A stretch of 64,000 bases of DNA from Anaerolineae bacterium (lineage in GTDB: Bacteria; Chloroflexota; Anaerolineae; Aggregatilineales; Aggregatilineaceae): positions 1 to 64,000 of the forward strand of contig JAHDLB010000012.1 of the NCBI GenBank assembly GCA_018432315.1. Reading direction: 5' to 3'. A model generated the notes under the pieces. The model saw only the letters and a list, made by a program, of their open reading frames with translations. It was not told the DNA's origin and made no database searches. Shown here one piece after another: positions 34,792-43,772 of this stretch. Positions within the stretch are counted from its first letter, which is position 1; every line of letters starts with the position of its first letter. The position numbers were made by a program, and so were the translations under genes.

Positions 34792-36687
34792 ATGGCTATT
34801 CTGAGCGCAAGCAACATCGCCAAGTCCTACGGTGCCCACGACATTTTCGAGGGCATCTCGGTCGAGATCCCTCACGGCGCGAAAATCGCGCTGGTAGGGT
34901 CGAACGGAATCGGGAAGACGACCCTGCTCAACGTGTTGATCAGGGCCGAGGAACCCTCGGCAGGCGTGGTCAGCCACATGAAGGGGCTGCGGATCGGCTT
35001 TCTGCCCCAGCGCCCGGAGCTGGTCGCGGAGCGCACGCTGTGGGACGAGATGCTGACCGCGTTCGCCGATCTGCGCGCACGCGAGGCGCGGCTAGCCGAG
35101 CTGGCCGAGGCAATGAGCCATTCCGCGGGCGACGATCTCGACGCGCTGATGGACCGCTACGGCCAGCTTCAGCAGCAGTTCGAGCACGACGGCGGGTACG
35201 CCTACGAGACGCGCATCCGGCAGGTGCTGCAAGGTCTGGGCTTCAAGGCGGACGACTACCAGATGCCACTGCCCCATCTCTCCGGCGGCCAGCAGACGCG
35301 CGCGCTACTGGCGCGGCTGCTGCTCGAATCGCCCGACCTGCTGGTGCTGGACGAGCCGACGAACCACCTCGACATCAACGCGGTCGAGTGGCTGGAGAGC
35401 TTCCTCAAGACGTGGGACGGGGCGGTCCTGGTGGTGAGCCACGACCGGTATTTCATGGACGCGGTCATCGGCACAATCTGGGAGATGGAATGGGGCCGTA
35501 TCGACGTGTACCGGGGCAACTACAGCCACTACGTCCAACAGCGTCAGCAGCGCCGCGCGCTCCAGCAGAGGGAATACGAAACACAGCGGGAGCACATCGC
35601 CAGGGAAGAGGAGTTCATCCGGCGCAACATGGCGGGGCGCAAAACCGCCCAGGCCAAAGGCCGCCTGCGCCGCCTGGAACGGCTCAAGCGTGACGCCCTG
35701 GTCGACAGGGTGCGCGACGAGCACAACATCCACCTGGACCTGAAAGCCGATCTGCGCAGCGGCGACAAAGTGCTGATGACCTACGACCTGGTGGTGGGCT
35801 ACGAGCGCGACAAGCCGCTGGCGTGCGTGCCGGACATCACGCTGTACCGGGGCGAGATCGCCGCCATGATCGGGCCGAACGGCGCCGGGAAGACGACGCT
35901 GCTCAAGACGGTGCTGCGCGAAATCCCCCCGCTCGGCGGGAGCTCGCGCCTGGGCGCGGCGGTGCAGGTCGGCTATTTCGCGCAAGCGCACGAAAGACTG
36001 AATCCCGACAACAGCGTGATCGACGAGCTGATGACCGTGCGCAGCCTGCCGATCAGCGAGGCGCGCAACTATCTGGCGTCGTTCCTGTTCACCGGCGACG
36101 ACGTCTTCCGCCCGGTGAGCACGCTCAGCGGCGGCGAACGCGGGCGGCTGGCGCTGGCAAAGCTGGCGCTGGACGGCGCGAACTTCCTGCTGCTCGACGA
36201 GCCGACCAATCATCTCGACATCCCCAGCCAGGAGATCCTGCAAGCCGTGCTGGCCGGGTTCAACGGGACGATCCTGCTCGTCAGCCACGACCGCTACCTG
36301 ATCGACGCGCTGGCGACGCAGATCTGGGATGTGCAGCCGGACGGCATGACGGTCTTCGACGGAACGTACCAGGAATACCTGCAGGCTCGCGAGGCCGAGC
36401 GCCAGGCGGAGCGCGAAGAGAAAGCCGCCGCCACGGCCCCGCCGCCCCAAGCCAGGCGGCAGAACGGCAACCAGGGCCTTTCCGAGCGCGAGCGCAGCCG
36501 CCGCCTCGCGCAGATCGAACAACACATCCACGCGCTCGAAATTCAGTTGGTGGACCTGTCTGGCGAGCTTGGCGCCGCCAGCACCGCAGGCGCCGTCGAC
36601 CGCGTGCGCGAGCTGGGCGAGACCTACGCGGCCATGGAATCGGAGCTTGAATCCGCCATGGCCGAGTGGGAAGCCCTGCTCGAATAA
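34792..36687 (+). CDS. ABC-F family ATPase
   Basis: The 631-residue protein has two ABC ATPase domains and no membrane segment: Walker A GSNGIGKTT (about 36-44) and GPNGAGKTT (about 360-368), signatures LSGGQQTRA and LSGGERGRL, and Walker B LLVLDEPTNHLD and LLLDEPTNHLD. Between them is the charged P-site tRNA-interaction linker (about 250-310). A C-terminal coiled coil with Gln/Glu repeats follows (about 535-630). ABC-F proteins act on ribosomes in translation or drug protection; this layout is like the Uup/EttA-type housekeeping members. It is followed at 28 bases by the antiporter gene. Confidence 0.93.
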   Translation: MAILSASNIAKSYGAHDIFEGISVEIPHGAKIALVGSNGIGKTTLLNVLIRAEEPSAGVVSHMKGLRIGFLPQRPELVAERTLWDEMLTAFADLRAREARLAELAEAMSHSAGDDLDALMDRYGQLQQQFEHDGGYAYETRIRQVLQGLGFKADDYQMPLPHLSGGQQTRALLARLLLESPDLLVLDEPTNHLDINAVEWLESFLKTWDGAVLVVSHDRYFMDAVIGTIWEMEWGRIDVYRGNYSHYVQQRQQRRALQQREYETQREHIAREEEFIRRNMAGRKTAQAKGRLRRLERLKRDALVDRVRDEHNIHLDLKADLRSGDKVLMTYDLVVGYERDKPLACVPDITLYRGEIAAMIGPNGAGKTTLLKTVLREIPPLGGSSRLGAAVQVGYFAQAHERLNPDNSVIDELMTVRSLPISEARNYLASFLFTGDDVFRPVSTLSGGERGRLALAKLALDGANFLLLDEPTNHLDIPSQEILQAVLAGFNGTILLVSHDRYLIDALATQIWDVQPDGMTVFDGTYQEYLQAREAERQAEREEKAAATAPPPQARRQNGNQGLSERERSRRLAQIEQHIHALEIQLVDLSGELGAASTAGAVDRVRELGETYAAMESELESAMAEWEALLE

Positions 36688-36715
36688 CGGTAAAGCGACA
36701 TCTGGGGGAAATCTA

Positions 36716-38578
36716 TTGGGTGAAGAAGCACTGATCAGTCTGGCCGCGATCGTCGTCTTGGGCATTGGCGCTCAATGGCTGGCGTGGCGTTTACAATTTC
36801 CATCGATCCTGCTGCTGCTGTTGGGCGGATTCATCGCCGGCCCGGTGACCGGACTGGTCGACCCGGACCACCTGCTGGGCGAGACGCTGTTCCCCATCGT
36901 GTCGATCTCGGTGGGCATCATCCTGTTCGAAGGCGGACTGACCCTGCGCATCGGCGAGCTGAGCGACGCGCGCCGCGTGGTGGTCCGCCTGATCAGCATC
37001 GGGGCGCTCGTCACCTGGATCGTCGGCACGCTGGGCGCGTATTACATCGTCGGCCTGGACTTCGAGCTGTCGCTGCTGATCGGCGCGGTTTTCATCGTCT
37101 CCGGGCCGACCGTCGTGCTGCCACTGCTCAAGCACGTCCGCCCCAAGGGACAAGTCGGCCCCATCCTTAAATGGGAAGGCATCCTGATCGATCCGGTTGG
37201 CGCCACGGTGGCGGTGCTGGTCTTCGAGGTCATCCTGGTCGGCCACGCCAACAATGGTACCGTGGCGGCGATGGTGGAAGGAGTCATCCGGACCATCCTG
37301 GTGGGCAGCGGTTTCGGCCTCCTGGCGGCGTTCATCCTCATCCAGTTGTTCAAGCGGTACTGGGTGCCCGAACACCTCCAAAACCCGTTCACCATCATGT
37401 TGATCGTCGCGGCATTCGCTGCTTCAAACGAGATCCAGTCCGAATCCGGCCTGCTGGCGACCACGCTGATGGGCATCGTACTGGCTAACCAGAAATCCAT
37501 CAGGGTCAAGCACATCTCGCAGTTCAAAGAGGAGATTGGCGTGCTCTTGTTGTCCGGCCTGTTCGTCATTCTGGCGGCACGGCTGGACCTGGACTCGCTC
37601 TCCAACCTGAGCGTGCGGGCGCTGCTGTTCCTCGCGCTGCTGCTCTTTGTGGCGCGCCCCCTGTCGGTCTGGCTCTCGACCGCCGGATCGCGGCTCAACT
37701 GGCGCGAGCGCGTCTTTCTCGCCTGGCTGGCGCCGCGCGGGATCGTGGCCGTGTCGGTCGCCTCGCTGTTCGCGCTCCGGTTGGAGCAGCGGGAGCATCC
37801 CCACGCCGACATGATCGTCCCGCTGACGTTTCTGATCGTGGTCGGCACGGTCGTGGCGTATGGGTTGAGCGCGTCGACCATTGCGCGCCGGCTGGGCCTG
37901 ACACAGCCCGAGCGAACCGGCATCCTGATCGTCGGGGCGCACGATTGGGCCCGCGAGATCGCCGCCGCGCTGCGCCAGGCGGGCCGCACGGTCCTGCTGG
38001 TGGATACCAACTGGAAACACGTGAGTCAAGCCCGGCTCGAAGGGCTGGAGGCGGTGTATGCCAGCATCCTCTCCGACCAGTTGGTCGAGGAGGAGGCCGA
38101 CCTGAGCCACATCGGGCGCCTGTTGGCGATGACGCGCAACGACGAGGTGAACGCCATGGCGACGCTGCGTTTTGCCGAGTTCTTCGGGCGCGCGAACGTG
38201 TTCCAGCTCCCCATGCACCCGAGCAACCGGGGCCGCAAGGGGATCAACATCGAGCAGCATGGCCGGTGCCTGTTCGACGGCGAGGCCACGCACGAGTACC
38301 TCACCCGCCGGTTTGAATCGGGCGCGGTGATCAAGTCGGTCAAGCTGACGAAAGAGTTCGATTACGCGGCGTTCAAGGAACGCTACAACGATACGGCGCT
38401 GCCGCTGTTCATGGTGGACGCTGCCGGATCGCTCAGCATCCTGACGACCGACAACAACATCACGCCGCGCGTGGGCAACACGCTGATCAGCCTGGTCGAT
38501 TCGCAGGACAGGACGGTCGCGACGGTCGCCGACACCCAACAAGCCCGCCTGGCGGCCAACGGCGTCTCGGCCCGGTGA
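36716..38578 (+). CDS. CPA1-type cation/proton antiporter with RCK domain
   Basis: The roughly 620-residue protein has 11 to 13 membrane helices (about 1-400) of the Na+/H+ exchanger family, with recognisable FEGGLTLRIGEL, FIVSGPTVVLPLL and LAWLAPRGIVAVSV. A cytoplasmic TrkA-N (RCK) domain follows from about 400: ILIVGAHDWAREIAAALRQAGRTVLLVDTN is a Rossmann loop with GxHxxx instead of GxGxxG. A small C-terminal part looks like TrkA-C. It exports Na+ or K+ in exchange for protons under nucleotide control. The start is TTG 36716 with GGGGGAA seven bases upstream; the open frame before it is read-through from the ABC-F gene. Confidence 0.88.
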   Translation: MGEEALISLAAIVVLGIGAQWLAWRLQFPSILLLLLGGFIAGPVTGLVDPDHLLGETLFPIVSISVGIILFEGGLTLRIGELSDARRVVVRLISIGALVTWIVGTLGAYYIVGLDFELSLLIGAVFIVSGPTVVLPLLKHVRPKGQVGPILKWEGILIDPVGATVAVLVFEVILVGHANNGTVAAMVEGVIRTILVGSGFGLLAAFILIQLFKRYWVPEHLQNPFTIMLIVAAFAASNEIQSESGLLATTLMGIVLANQKSIRVKHISQFKEEIGVLLLSGLFVILAARLDLDSLSNLSVRALLFLALLLFVARPLSVWLSTAGSRLNWRERVFLAWLAPRGIVAVSVASLFALRLEQREHPHADMIVPLTFLIVVGTVVAYGLSASTIARRLGLTQPERTGILIVGAHDWAREIAAALRQAGRTVLLVDTNWKHVSQARLEGLEAVYASILSDQLVEEEADLSHIGRLLAMTRNDEVNAMATLRFAEFFGRANVFQLPMHPSNRGRKGINIEQHGRCLFDGEATHEYLTRRFESGAVIKSVKLTKEFDYAAFKERYNDTALPLFMVDAAGSLSILTTDNNITPRVGNTLISLVDSQDRTVATVADTQQARLAANGVSAR

Positions 38579-38606
38579 TAGTGCGGCAGCGCATGGCGCG
38601 CGCCGT

Positions 38607-38635
38607 TTGACCGGAATCCAGGCGTCAGATAAAAT
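38607..38635 (+). promoter_or_regulatory. sigma-A promoter of the coaE fusion gene
   Basis: TTGACC, a 17-base spacer and TAAAAT match the consensus five of six in both boxes, 47 bases before GTG 38683. Confidence 0.78.
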
Positions 38636-38682
38636 GAGCCGGTAGCATTCGCGCCAGAATTACGTAATCAGGAGGAACTGCC

Positions 38683-39852
38683 GTGGGTCGCTGGGAAGGC
38701 AAAACGGTAATCGGCCTCACGGGCAATATCGCGACCGGCAAAAGCCTGGTGCGCCGGATGCTGGACCATCTGGGCGCGTACACGATCGACGCGGACGGGC
38801 TGGCGCATCAAGTCATGGCCCCCGGAGCCCCGGCATACAAACCCGTCATCGTCACGTTCGGGCAGTGGATCCTGGACAAGGACAAGCGCATCGACCGCTC
38901 GAAACTGGGCGCCGTCGCGTTCAGCCATCCGGAAGCGCTGGCCCGGCTCGAAGCCCTCACCCACCCGATCATCGGGCAGGCCATCGACACGCTGATCCGC
39001 CGGACGCGGCACAAAGTGATCGTGGTCGAGGCCATCAAGCTGCTCGAAGGGCAGCTCACCGACAAAGTGGACGTCGTCTGGGTGGTGGATGCCACCGAGG
39101 AGCAGCAAGCCCAGCGCCTGGCAAAACGCGGCCTGAGCCCGGCGGACGCCCTCAAGCGTATCCGCGTGCAGAATCCGCAGAGCGACAAACTGGCGCGCGC
39201 CGACGTGGTCATCGACAACAACGGCACGCCCGAAAACACCTGGGCCCAGGTGCGGGCGGCGTGGTCGAAGATCCAGGGCGCGGCGGAAGACGAGGCGGCT
39301 CAAACGCAGGTACAGCGCGTGCAGGTCACGCCATCGACGGCCACCGCCGACAAGATGGCGATTTCGTCGCTGGACATCATGCGCGGCATGCCCAAGAACG
39401 CCGACCTGATCGCCAAACTGCTCCACGAGCGCACCGGGCGGATGCTGTCGAAGGACGAGGTGTTGATGGCCTTCGGGCAGAAGTCGTACATGCTGGCGAT
39501 GGTCAACAGCACGCCGGTGGGCCTGATCGGCTTTCTGGTCGAGAACCTGATCACGCGCGTGGATGAATTCATGGTGACGTCGCGCGCGCCCGTGTCGCCG
39601 GTGGCGACAGCGCTCATCGAAGCGATGGAGCGCGCCTCGCGCGAGCTGCAGAGCGAGGTGGGCTACGTCTTTCTGCCGGACAACGAAAAGGCCGAGACGA
39701 TCCAGGCGTTCTTGCAGCTTGGCTACGAGAAGACGCGCCTGGACGAGATCAAGGTGCCGGCCTGGCGCGAAGCGGCCCGCGAGGCCCAGCCCAGCGGCAC
39801 GCAGATCTTCGCCAAGAAGCTGCGCGAAAAGCGCGTTTTCAAACCGATTTAA
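38683..39852 (+). CDS. coaE: dephospho-CoA kinase fused to a GNAT-like domain
   Basis: This 389-residue protein has CoaE at residues 8-200: P-loop GLTGNIATGKS (usual GLTGGIGSGKS), DADGLAHQVM, a LeALTHP motif as ALTHPII, and VVDATEEQQAQRLAKRG. CoaE phosphorylates dephospho-CoA, the last step of CoA synthesis. After a Gln/Ala linker, residues 215-389 resemble a GNAT fold (MVNSTPVGLIGFLVENL strands, a FLPDNEKAETIQAFLQLGYEKTR tail where GNATs have a helix-strand ending), but no Q/RxxGxG loop is evident. A kinase that makes CoA joined to a domain that may bind acetyl-CoA is notable. AGGAGG lies seven bases before GTG 38683. Confidence 0.88.
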   Translation: MGRWEGKTVIGLTGNIATGKSLVRRMLDHLGAYTIDADGLAHQVMAPGAPAYKPVIVTFGQWILDKDKRIDRSKLGAVAFSHPEALARLEALTHPIIGQAIDTLIRRTRHKVIVVEAIKLLEGQLTDKVDVVWVVDATEEQQAQRLAKRGLSPADALKRIRVQNPQSDKLARADVVIDNNGTPENTWAQVRAAWSKIQGAAEDEAAQTQVQRVQVTPSTATADKMAISSLDIMRGMPKNADLIAKLLHERTGRMLSKDEVLMAFGQKSYMLAMVNSTPVGLIGFLVENLITRVDEFMVTSRAPVSPVATALIEAMERASRELQSEVGYVFLPDNEKAETIQAFLQLGYEKTRLDEIKVPAWREAAREAQPSGTQIFAKKLREKRVFKPI

Positions 39853-39885
39853 CCGTTCAGTCAACCTTGTGAGACGAGGCACACC

Positions 39886-40164
39886 GTGGAACGCTTGAAA
39901 CAACAGCCGGGCCTGGGCCCGCTCATCAACCTGATCGAAACCTGGCCGCGCGTGACCGCCTGGATCGTGCTCTCGGTGGGCTGCGTCGCGCTGTTGGTCT
40001 ACGAGGCTCGCGACGTGGGCCTGACCGCCGGCAACTGGATCGCGCTCATCGTGGCGACGGTGGTCGTGGCCGGTCTATGCATCCTGATCGTGAGCTGGGA
40101 AGACGCGGAAGAAACGCCCGCCCAGCCCACGCAAACCGACGACGCCGGCAGGCCCTCCGCCTGA
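39886..40164 (+). CDS. small two-helix membrane protein
   Basis: The 92-residue protein has an amphipathic N-terminus, two membrane helices (about 23-42 and 48-69) and an acidic, polar C-terminus with Thr/Pro. GTG 39886 has GACGAGG seven to ten bases upstream. It lies 33 bases after coaE in the same direction and ahead of a strong terminator, so it probably ends the coaE transcript. No family is recognised. Confidence 0.65.
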   Translation: MERLKQQPGLGPLINLIETWPRVTAWIVLSVGCVALLVYEARDVGLTAGNWIALIVATVVVAGLCILIVSWEDAEETPAQPTQTDDAGRPSA

Positions 40165-40194
40165 CGCCGGCAGCGCCGCGCGCCGATTTTCCTC

Positions 40195-40232
40195 GAGCCC
40201 GTCTTCCACCAGACCACCGGCGGGCTCTTTTT
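40195..40232 (+). terminator. intrinsic terminator of the coaE operon
   Basis: GAGCCCG and CGGGCTC arms with a 19-base loop are followed by TTTTTCTTT, 30 bases after the preceding stop. Confidence 0.72.
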
Positions 40233-40234
40233 CT

Positions 40235-40262
40235 TTGGTTCTGGGCCGGAATGGGCTATGCT
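40235..40262 (+). promoter_or_regulatory. candidate promoter of the adenosine-specific kinase gene
   Basis: TTGGTT, a 16-base spacer and TATGCT lie 36 bases before ATG 40299. Confidence 0.42.
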
Positions 40263-40298
40263 AATCGGCAGACCCGTCACAGCCGAAAGGAGTCCGTC

Positions 40299-40787
40299 AT
40301 GAACCTGAGCGTTGTCGCCATCCAGAAACCGGAGACGCTGAATTTCATCCTCGGCCAGAGCCATTTCATCAAGACGGTCGAAGACGTGCACGAGGCCCTG
40401 GTGAGCGCCGTCCCCGGCATCAAGTTCGGGCTGGCCTTCTGCGAAGCGTCCGGCGCCTGCCTGATTCGCCGGACCGGCACCGACGAAGCGCTCGTCCAGC
40501 TCGCCGTCGAGAACGCGCAGGCGCTGTCTGCCGGGCATTGTTTCATCCTGTTTCTCGGCGAAGGCTTCTACCCGATCAACGTGCTCAAGACCGTCCAGCA
40601 GGTGCCCGAAGTCGTGCGCATCTTCTGCGCCACCGCCAACCCGACCGAAGTCATCATCGCCGAAACCGACCTGGGCCGGGGCATCCTCGGCGTGGTCGAT
40701 GGCTTCGCCAGCAAGGGCGTCGAAGACGACGACGGCGTCGCCTGGCGGAAGAACCTGCTGCGCCAGATCGGGTACAAGCTCGGATAA
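40299..40787 (+). CDS. adenosine-specific kinase (archaeal-type, PF04008)
   Basis: The 162-residue protein matches the small adenosine-specific kinase family (DUF355) described first in archaea. Features are a short N-terminal strand, FGLAFCEASGACLIRRTGTD, GHCFILFLGEGFYPINVLKTVQQVPEV, IFCATANPTEVIIAETDLGRGILGVVDG and the family C-terminus WRKNLLRQIGYKLG. Members phosphorylate adenosine to AMP, apparently as trimers, with a fold unlike ribokinases. The family is sporadic in bacteria. AAGGAG lies seven bases before the ATG. It sits alone between a terminator and the glutaminyl cyclase gene. Confidence 0.88.
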   Translation: MNLSVVAIQKPETLNFILGQSHFIKTVEDVHEALVSAVPGIKFGLAFCEASGACLIRRTGTDEALVQLAVENAQALSAGHCFILFLGEGFYPINVLKTVQQVPEVVRIFCATANPTEVIIAETDLGRGILGVVDGFASKGVEDDDGVAWRKNLLRQIGYKLG

Positions 40788-40827
40788 GCACGCTTTCGTC
40801 CAACACCATTACGGAGACACTATTTCT

Positions 40828-41634
40828 ATGAAACGATTTTCATTTGTGCTCGTCGCTTCGATCGTCTTTCTCGGCGTCGTGCTCGGCTCTGCCGGGGCGC
40901 AGAGCGACAACCCGCTCGAAACGCCGGTCAAACTGCTGGTGCCCGAAGTGATCGCGGTCGTCGATCACGATCCGGCGGCCTTCACCCAGGGCGTGCTGCT
41001 CTACGACGGATCGCTCTATGAGAGCACGGGGCGCTATGGCGAATCCACGCTGCGCGAAGTCGATCCGGCCACCGGCGAGGTGTTGCGCTCGATCGATATC
41101 CCTGAGGAGTACTTCGCCGAAGGGCTGGAGCGCGTCGACGACACCCTGATCCAGCTCACCTGGAAGGCGGGCGTCGCGTTCGTCTACGACCTGGCGACGT
41201 TCGAGCAGGTCGACACCTTCGAATACGAGGGCGAGGGCTGGGGCCTGTGCTCGGATGGCGAATACCTGTACATGAGCAACGGATCTCCCTTCCTGGAGCT
41301 GCGCGACCTGGAGACGTTCGAGCTGGTGTTCAGCGGGCTGGTGACGCTGCAAGGCCGCCCGGTGCAAAACATCAACGAGCTGGAATGCGTCGGCGACTAC
41401 GTCTACGCCAACGTGTGGATGACCGACTACATCCTGCAGATCGACAAGACCAACGGGGTCGTCGTCGCGGTGATCGACACCACCGGGGCGCTGCTGAGCG
41501 AGGAAGAGGCCGCCACCCTGGGCGAGCAGCAGGTGCTCAACGGCATCGCGTACAATCCCGACAGCGACACCTTCCTGATCACGGGCAAGCAGTGGCCCAA
41601 GATGTTCGAAGTGCGTTTTGTGGAATCCGAATAA
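40828..41634 (+). CDS. secreted glutaminyl-peptide cyclotransferase (plant/bacterial type)
   Basis: The 268-residue exported protein has a signal peptide (MKRFSFVLVASIVFLGVVLGSAGA) followed by a five-bladed-propeller-like chain of the Glu_cyclase_2 family. Landmarks are HDPAAFTQGVLLYDGSLYESTG, EGWGLCSDGEYLYMSNGS, NELECVGDYVYANVW and VLNGIAYNPDSDTFLITGKQWP. It converts N-terminal Gln of exported peptides to pyroglutamate. GGAG lies about 11 bases before ATG 40828. It precedes the M20 peptidase gene by 23 bases, which may share its transcript and peptide-related role. Confidence 0.9.
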   Translation: MKRFSFVLVASIVFLGVVLGSAGAQSDNPLETPVKLLVPEVIAVVDHDPAAFTQGVLLYDGSLYESTGRYGESTLREVDPATGEVLRSIDIPEEYFAEGLERVDDTLIQLTWKAGVAFVYDLATFEQVDTFEYEGEGWGLCSDGEYLYMSNGSPFLELRDLETFELVFSGLVTLQGRPVQNINELECVGDYVYANVWMTDYILQIDKTNGVVVAVIDTTGALLSEEEAATLGEQQVLNGIAYNPDSDTFLITGKQWPKMFEVRFVESE

Positions 41635-41657
41635 CTCCCAGGAGCAAACCCTGCGCC

Positions 41658-43049
41658 ATGGCGTACCAACCGTCAACTTTTAACGCGTATCTGAACGAAA
41701 ACCGCGATCGCTTCCTGGCCGAGTTCGCCGAGTTCATCGGCCAGCCGAGCGTGGCCGCCGACGGGCGCGGCATGCTGGAAATGGCCGACCTGGTCGCGCG
41801 GCGCTTCCGCGAGCTGGGCGCCGAGGTCACGCTCTCGGACACCAACGGCGGCCCGCCGGTCGTCTACGCCGAGATCGGCCCCGCCGGTGCCGAGCGCACG
41901 CTGATGATCTACAACCATTACGACGTGCAGCCCGAGGACCCGCTCGACCTGTGGGAAACGCCCCCGTTCGAGATGGTGATCAAGGATGGCAAAATCTTCG
42001 GGCGCGGCACCTCGGACGACAAGGGCGAACTGCTCTCGCGGATCCAGGCTGTGGAGGCGTGGCTCAAGACGCAAGGCGAGCTGCCGGTCCGGATCAAGTG
42101 GGTGGTCGAGGGCGAAGAGGAGATCAGCAGCGTCAACCTGCACGACTGGTCGGCGCGCCATGCCGACATGCTCGGCGCGGATGGTCTGCTGTGGGAAGGC
42201 GCCGGGTACGACGAGGCGGGCCGCCCGAATTTCGGCCTGGGCTGCAAGGGCATCGCCTTCTTCGAGCTGCGCTGCCAGGGGCCCAGCCACGACCTGCACT
42301 CGTCGTTCGCGCCGTTCGTCACCAACCCGGCATGGCGGCTCGTCTGGGCGCTGAGCACGCTCAAAGACCAGGACGAGACGATCACGATCGATGGCTACCT
42401 GGACCACGTCGCCCCGCTGACCGCCGATGAGTGGGCCGCCATCGACGCGCTGCCGATGGAGTTCGAGGCCATGCGCGAGCGCTGGGGCATCAGCGGCTGG
42501 CTGACCGGCGCGGACGACTTCCACGCCCGGCGGCGCTACATCAGCGAGCCGACGATCACGATCAGCGGGATACACGCCGGCTACACCGGCGAAGGCTCCA
42601 AGACCGTGCTCCCCGCCGAAGCGATGGTCAAGCTCGACTTCCGGCTGGTGCCGGACCTGACGCCGGAGCTGGCCCAGGACCTGCTGCGCCAGCATCTCGA
42701 CCGGCGCGGCTTCACCGACATCAGCATCACGCTGCTGGGCGGCGAGGCGCCGGCCAAGTCGCCGCTGGGCAGCCTGGTCGAGCGCGCCGCCGTTGCGGCC
42801 AGCCAGGACGCCTGGCAAAAGACGCCGGTCATGTTCCCCTGGTTCGCGGGCAGCGGCCCCATGCACTCGCTGAGCACGCGCCTGGGCATCCCCGGCATTT
42901 TCGCCGGGGCGACGTGGCATCCCAATGCCCGCGCGCACTCGCCGAACGAGAATATCTACGTCGAGGACTACTTTCGCTCGATGCAATTCATGGGCGCGTT
43001 CCTCGACCGGTTCGCCAGCCTGCCCGCAGAGGTGATAGACTCTGCTTAG
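41658..43049 (+). CDS. M20-family metallopeptidase (dipeptidase-like)
   Basis: The 463-residue cytosolic zinc peptidase shows the M20 motifs: first metal His in YNHYDVQPEDP, bridging Asp in GRGTSDDKGE, catalytic Glu and metal Glu in VEGEEEISS, a second-domain FELRCQGPSHDLHS, and the late metal His in ATWHPNARAHSPNE. The length and the inserted dimerisation domain fit the carboxypeptidase/dipeptidase branch (PepV, CNDP-like). It would hydrolyse dipeptides or N-acyl amino acids. AGGAG is 13 bases upstream of ATG 41658. The preceding gene is glutaminyl cyclase and the following one a cyclophilin. Confidence 0.9.
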   Translation: MAYQPSTFNAYLNENRDRFLAEFAEFIGQPSVAADGRGMLEMADLVARRFRELGAEVTLSDTNGGPPVVYAEIGPAGAERTLMIYNHYDVQPEDPLDLWETPPFEMVIKDGKIFGRGTSDDKGELLSRIQAVEAWLKTQGELPVRIKWVVEGEEEISSVNLHDWSARHADMLGADGLLWEGAGYDEAGRPNFGLGCKGIAFFELRCQGPSHDLHSSFAPFVTNPAWRLVWALSTLKDQDETITIDGYLDHVAPLTADEWAAIDALPMEFEAMRERWGISGWLTGADDFHARRRYISEPTITISGIHAGYTGEGSKTVLPAEAMVKLDFRLVPDLTPELAQDLLRQHLDRRGFTDISITLLGGEAPAKSPLGSLVERAAVAASQDAWQKTPVMFPWFAGSGPMHSLSTRLGIPGIFAGATWHPNARAHSPNENIYVEDYFRSMQFMGAFLDRFASLPAEVIDSA

Positions 43050-43076
43050 CGTTTGGCATGATGAAAGGAAACCTTG

Positions 43077-43595
43077 ATGGCAAAAGAATATAGTGCGCCG
43101 CCCGCCATGCAAATCGACCCCGAAAAGTCGTACACGGCGACCTTCAAGACCGATCACGGCGATATCGTGGTCGACCTGTTCGCGGCCCAGGCCCCGATTA
43201 CGGTGAACAATTTCGTCTTCCTGGCCCGCGACGGGTTCTACGACGACACGACGTTTCACCGCGTGATCAACCAGTTCATGGCCCAGGGCGGCGATCCGAC
43301 CGGCACCGGGCGCGGCGGCCCCGGCTACCGCTTCGACGACGAGCCCGGCGCGCTGGCCCTCAAACACGACAGCGCGGGCATCCTGAGCATGGCGAACGCG
43401 GGCGCCAATACCAATGGCAGCCAGTTCTTCATCACGCATGTCCCTACCCCACATCTCGATGGCAAGCATGCTGTCTTCGGCAAAGTGCGCGACCAGGACA
43501 GCCTGGCCGTGCTGTTCAAGATCCGCGAGCGCGATCCCATGCGCGATCCGAACGCCGGCGACAAGCTGCATACAGTGGAGATCAGCGAAGCCTGA
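43077..43595 (+). CDS. ppiB: cyclophilin-type peptidyl-prolyl cis-trans isomerase
   Basis: The 172-residue single-domain cytosolic cyclophilin carries the core motifs [36 protein letters not shown] (catalytic Arg in FHR), [34 protein letters not shown]. It speeds proline isomerisation in folding proteins. No signal peptide is present. ATG 43077 has AAGGAA seven bases ahead; a TTG directly before it is in frame. It follows the M20 gene by 27 bases. Confidence 0.93.
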   Translation: MAKEYSAPPAMQIDPEKSYTATFKTDHGDIVVDLFAAQAPITVNNFVFLARDGFYDDTTFHRVINQFMAQGGDPTGTGRGGPGYRFDDEPGALALKHDSAGILSMANAGANTNGSQFFITHVPTPHLDGKHAVFGKVRDQDSLAVLFKIRERDPMRDPNAGDKLHTVEISEA

Positions 43596-43621
43596 TCGCC
43601 CGCTACGGGTCTCAACCCAAC

Positions 43622-43665
43622 CAGCGCGCTTTTGCGGCGCGATCGCGTGGTGCGAAAGCGCGCTG
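43622..43665 (+). terminator. long inverted repeat after the cyclophilin gene
   Basis: Perfect 11-base arms (CAGCGCGCTTT / AAAGCGCGCTG) separated by 22 bases lie 26 bases after the stop. The internal sequence can extend pairing through TGCG-type bases. It lacks a T-tract but probably ends or caps the transcript before the promoter at 43686. Confidence 0.5.
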
Positions 43666-43685
43666 ATATCCGGCAAGTATGACCA

Positions 43686-43714
43686 TTGCTCTCCGCCCGC
43701 GGACCCGGTATGAT
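43686..43714 (+). promoter_or_regulatory. promoter of the DUF2007 gene and ABC importer operon
   Basis: TTGCTC, a 17-base spacer and TATGAT (five of six) lie 58 bases before ATG 43773. Confidence 0.65.
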
Positions 43715-43772
43715 TGGCACAGTCATCACGTGCCATGCTCTCGACGTACAGAGAACAGAAAGGCTCACCATC

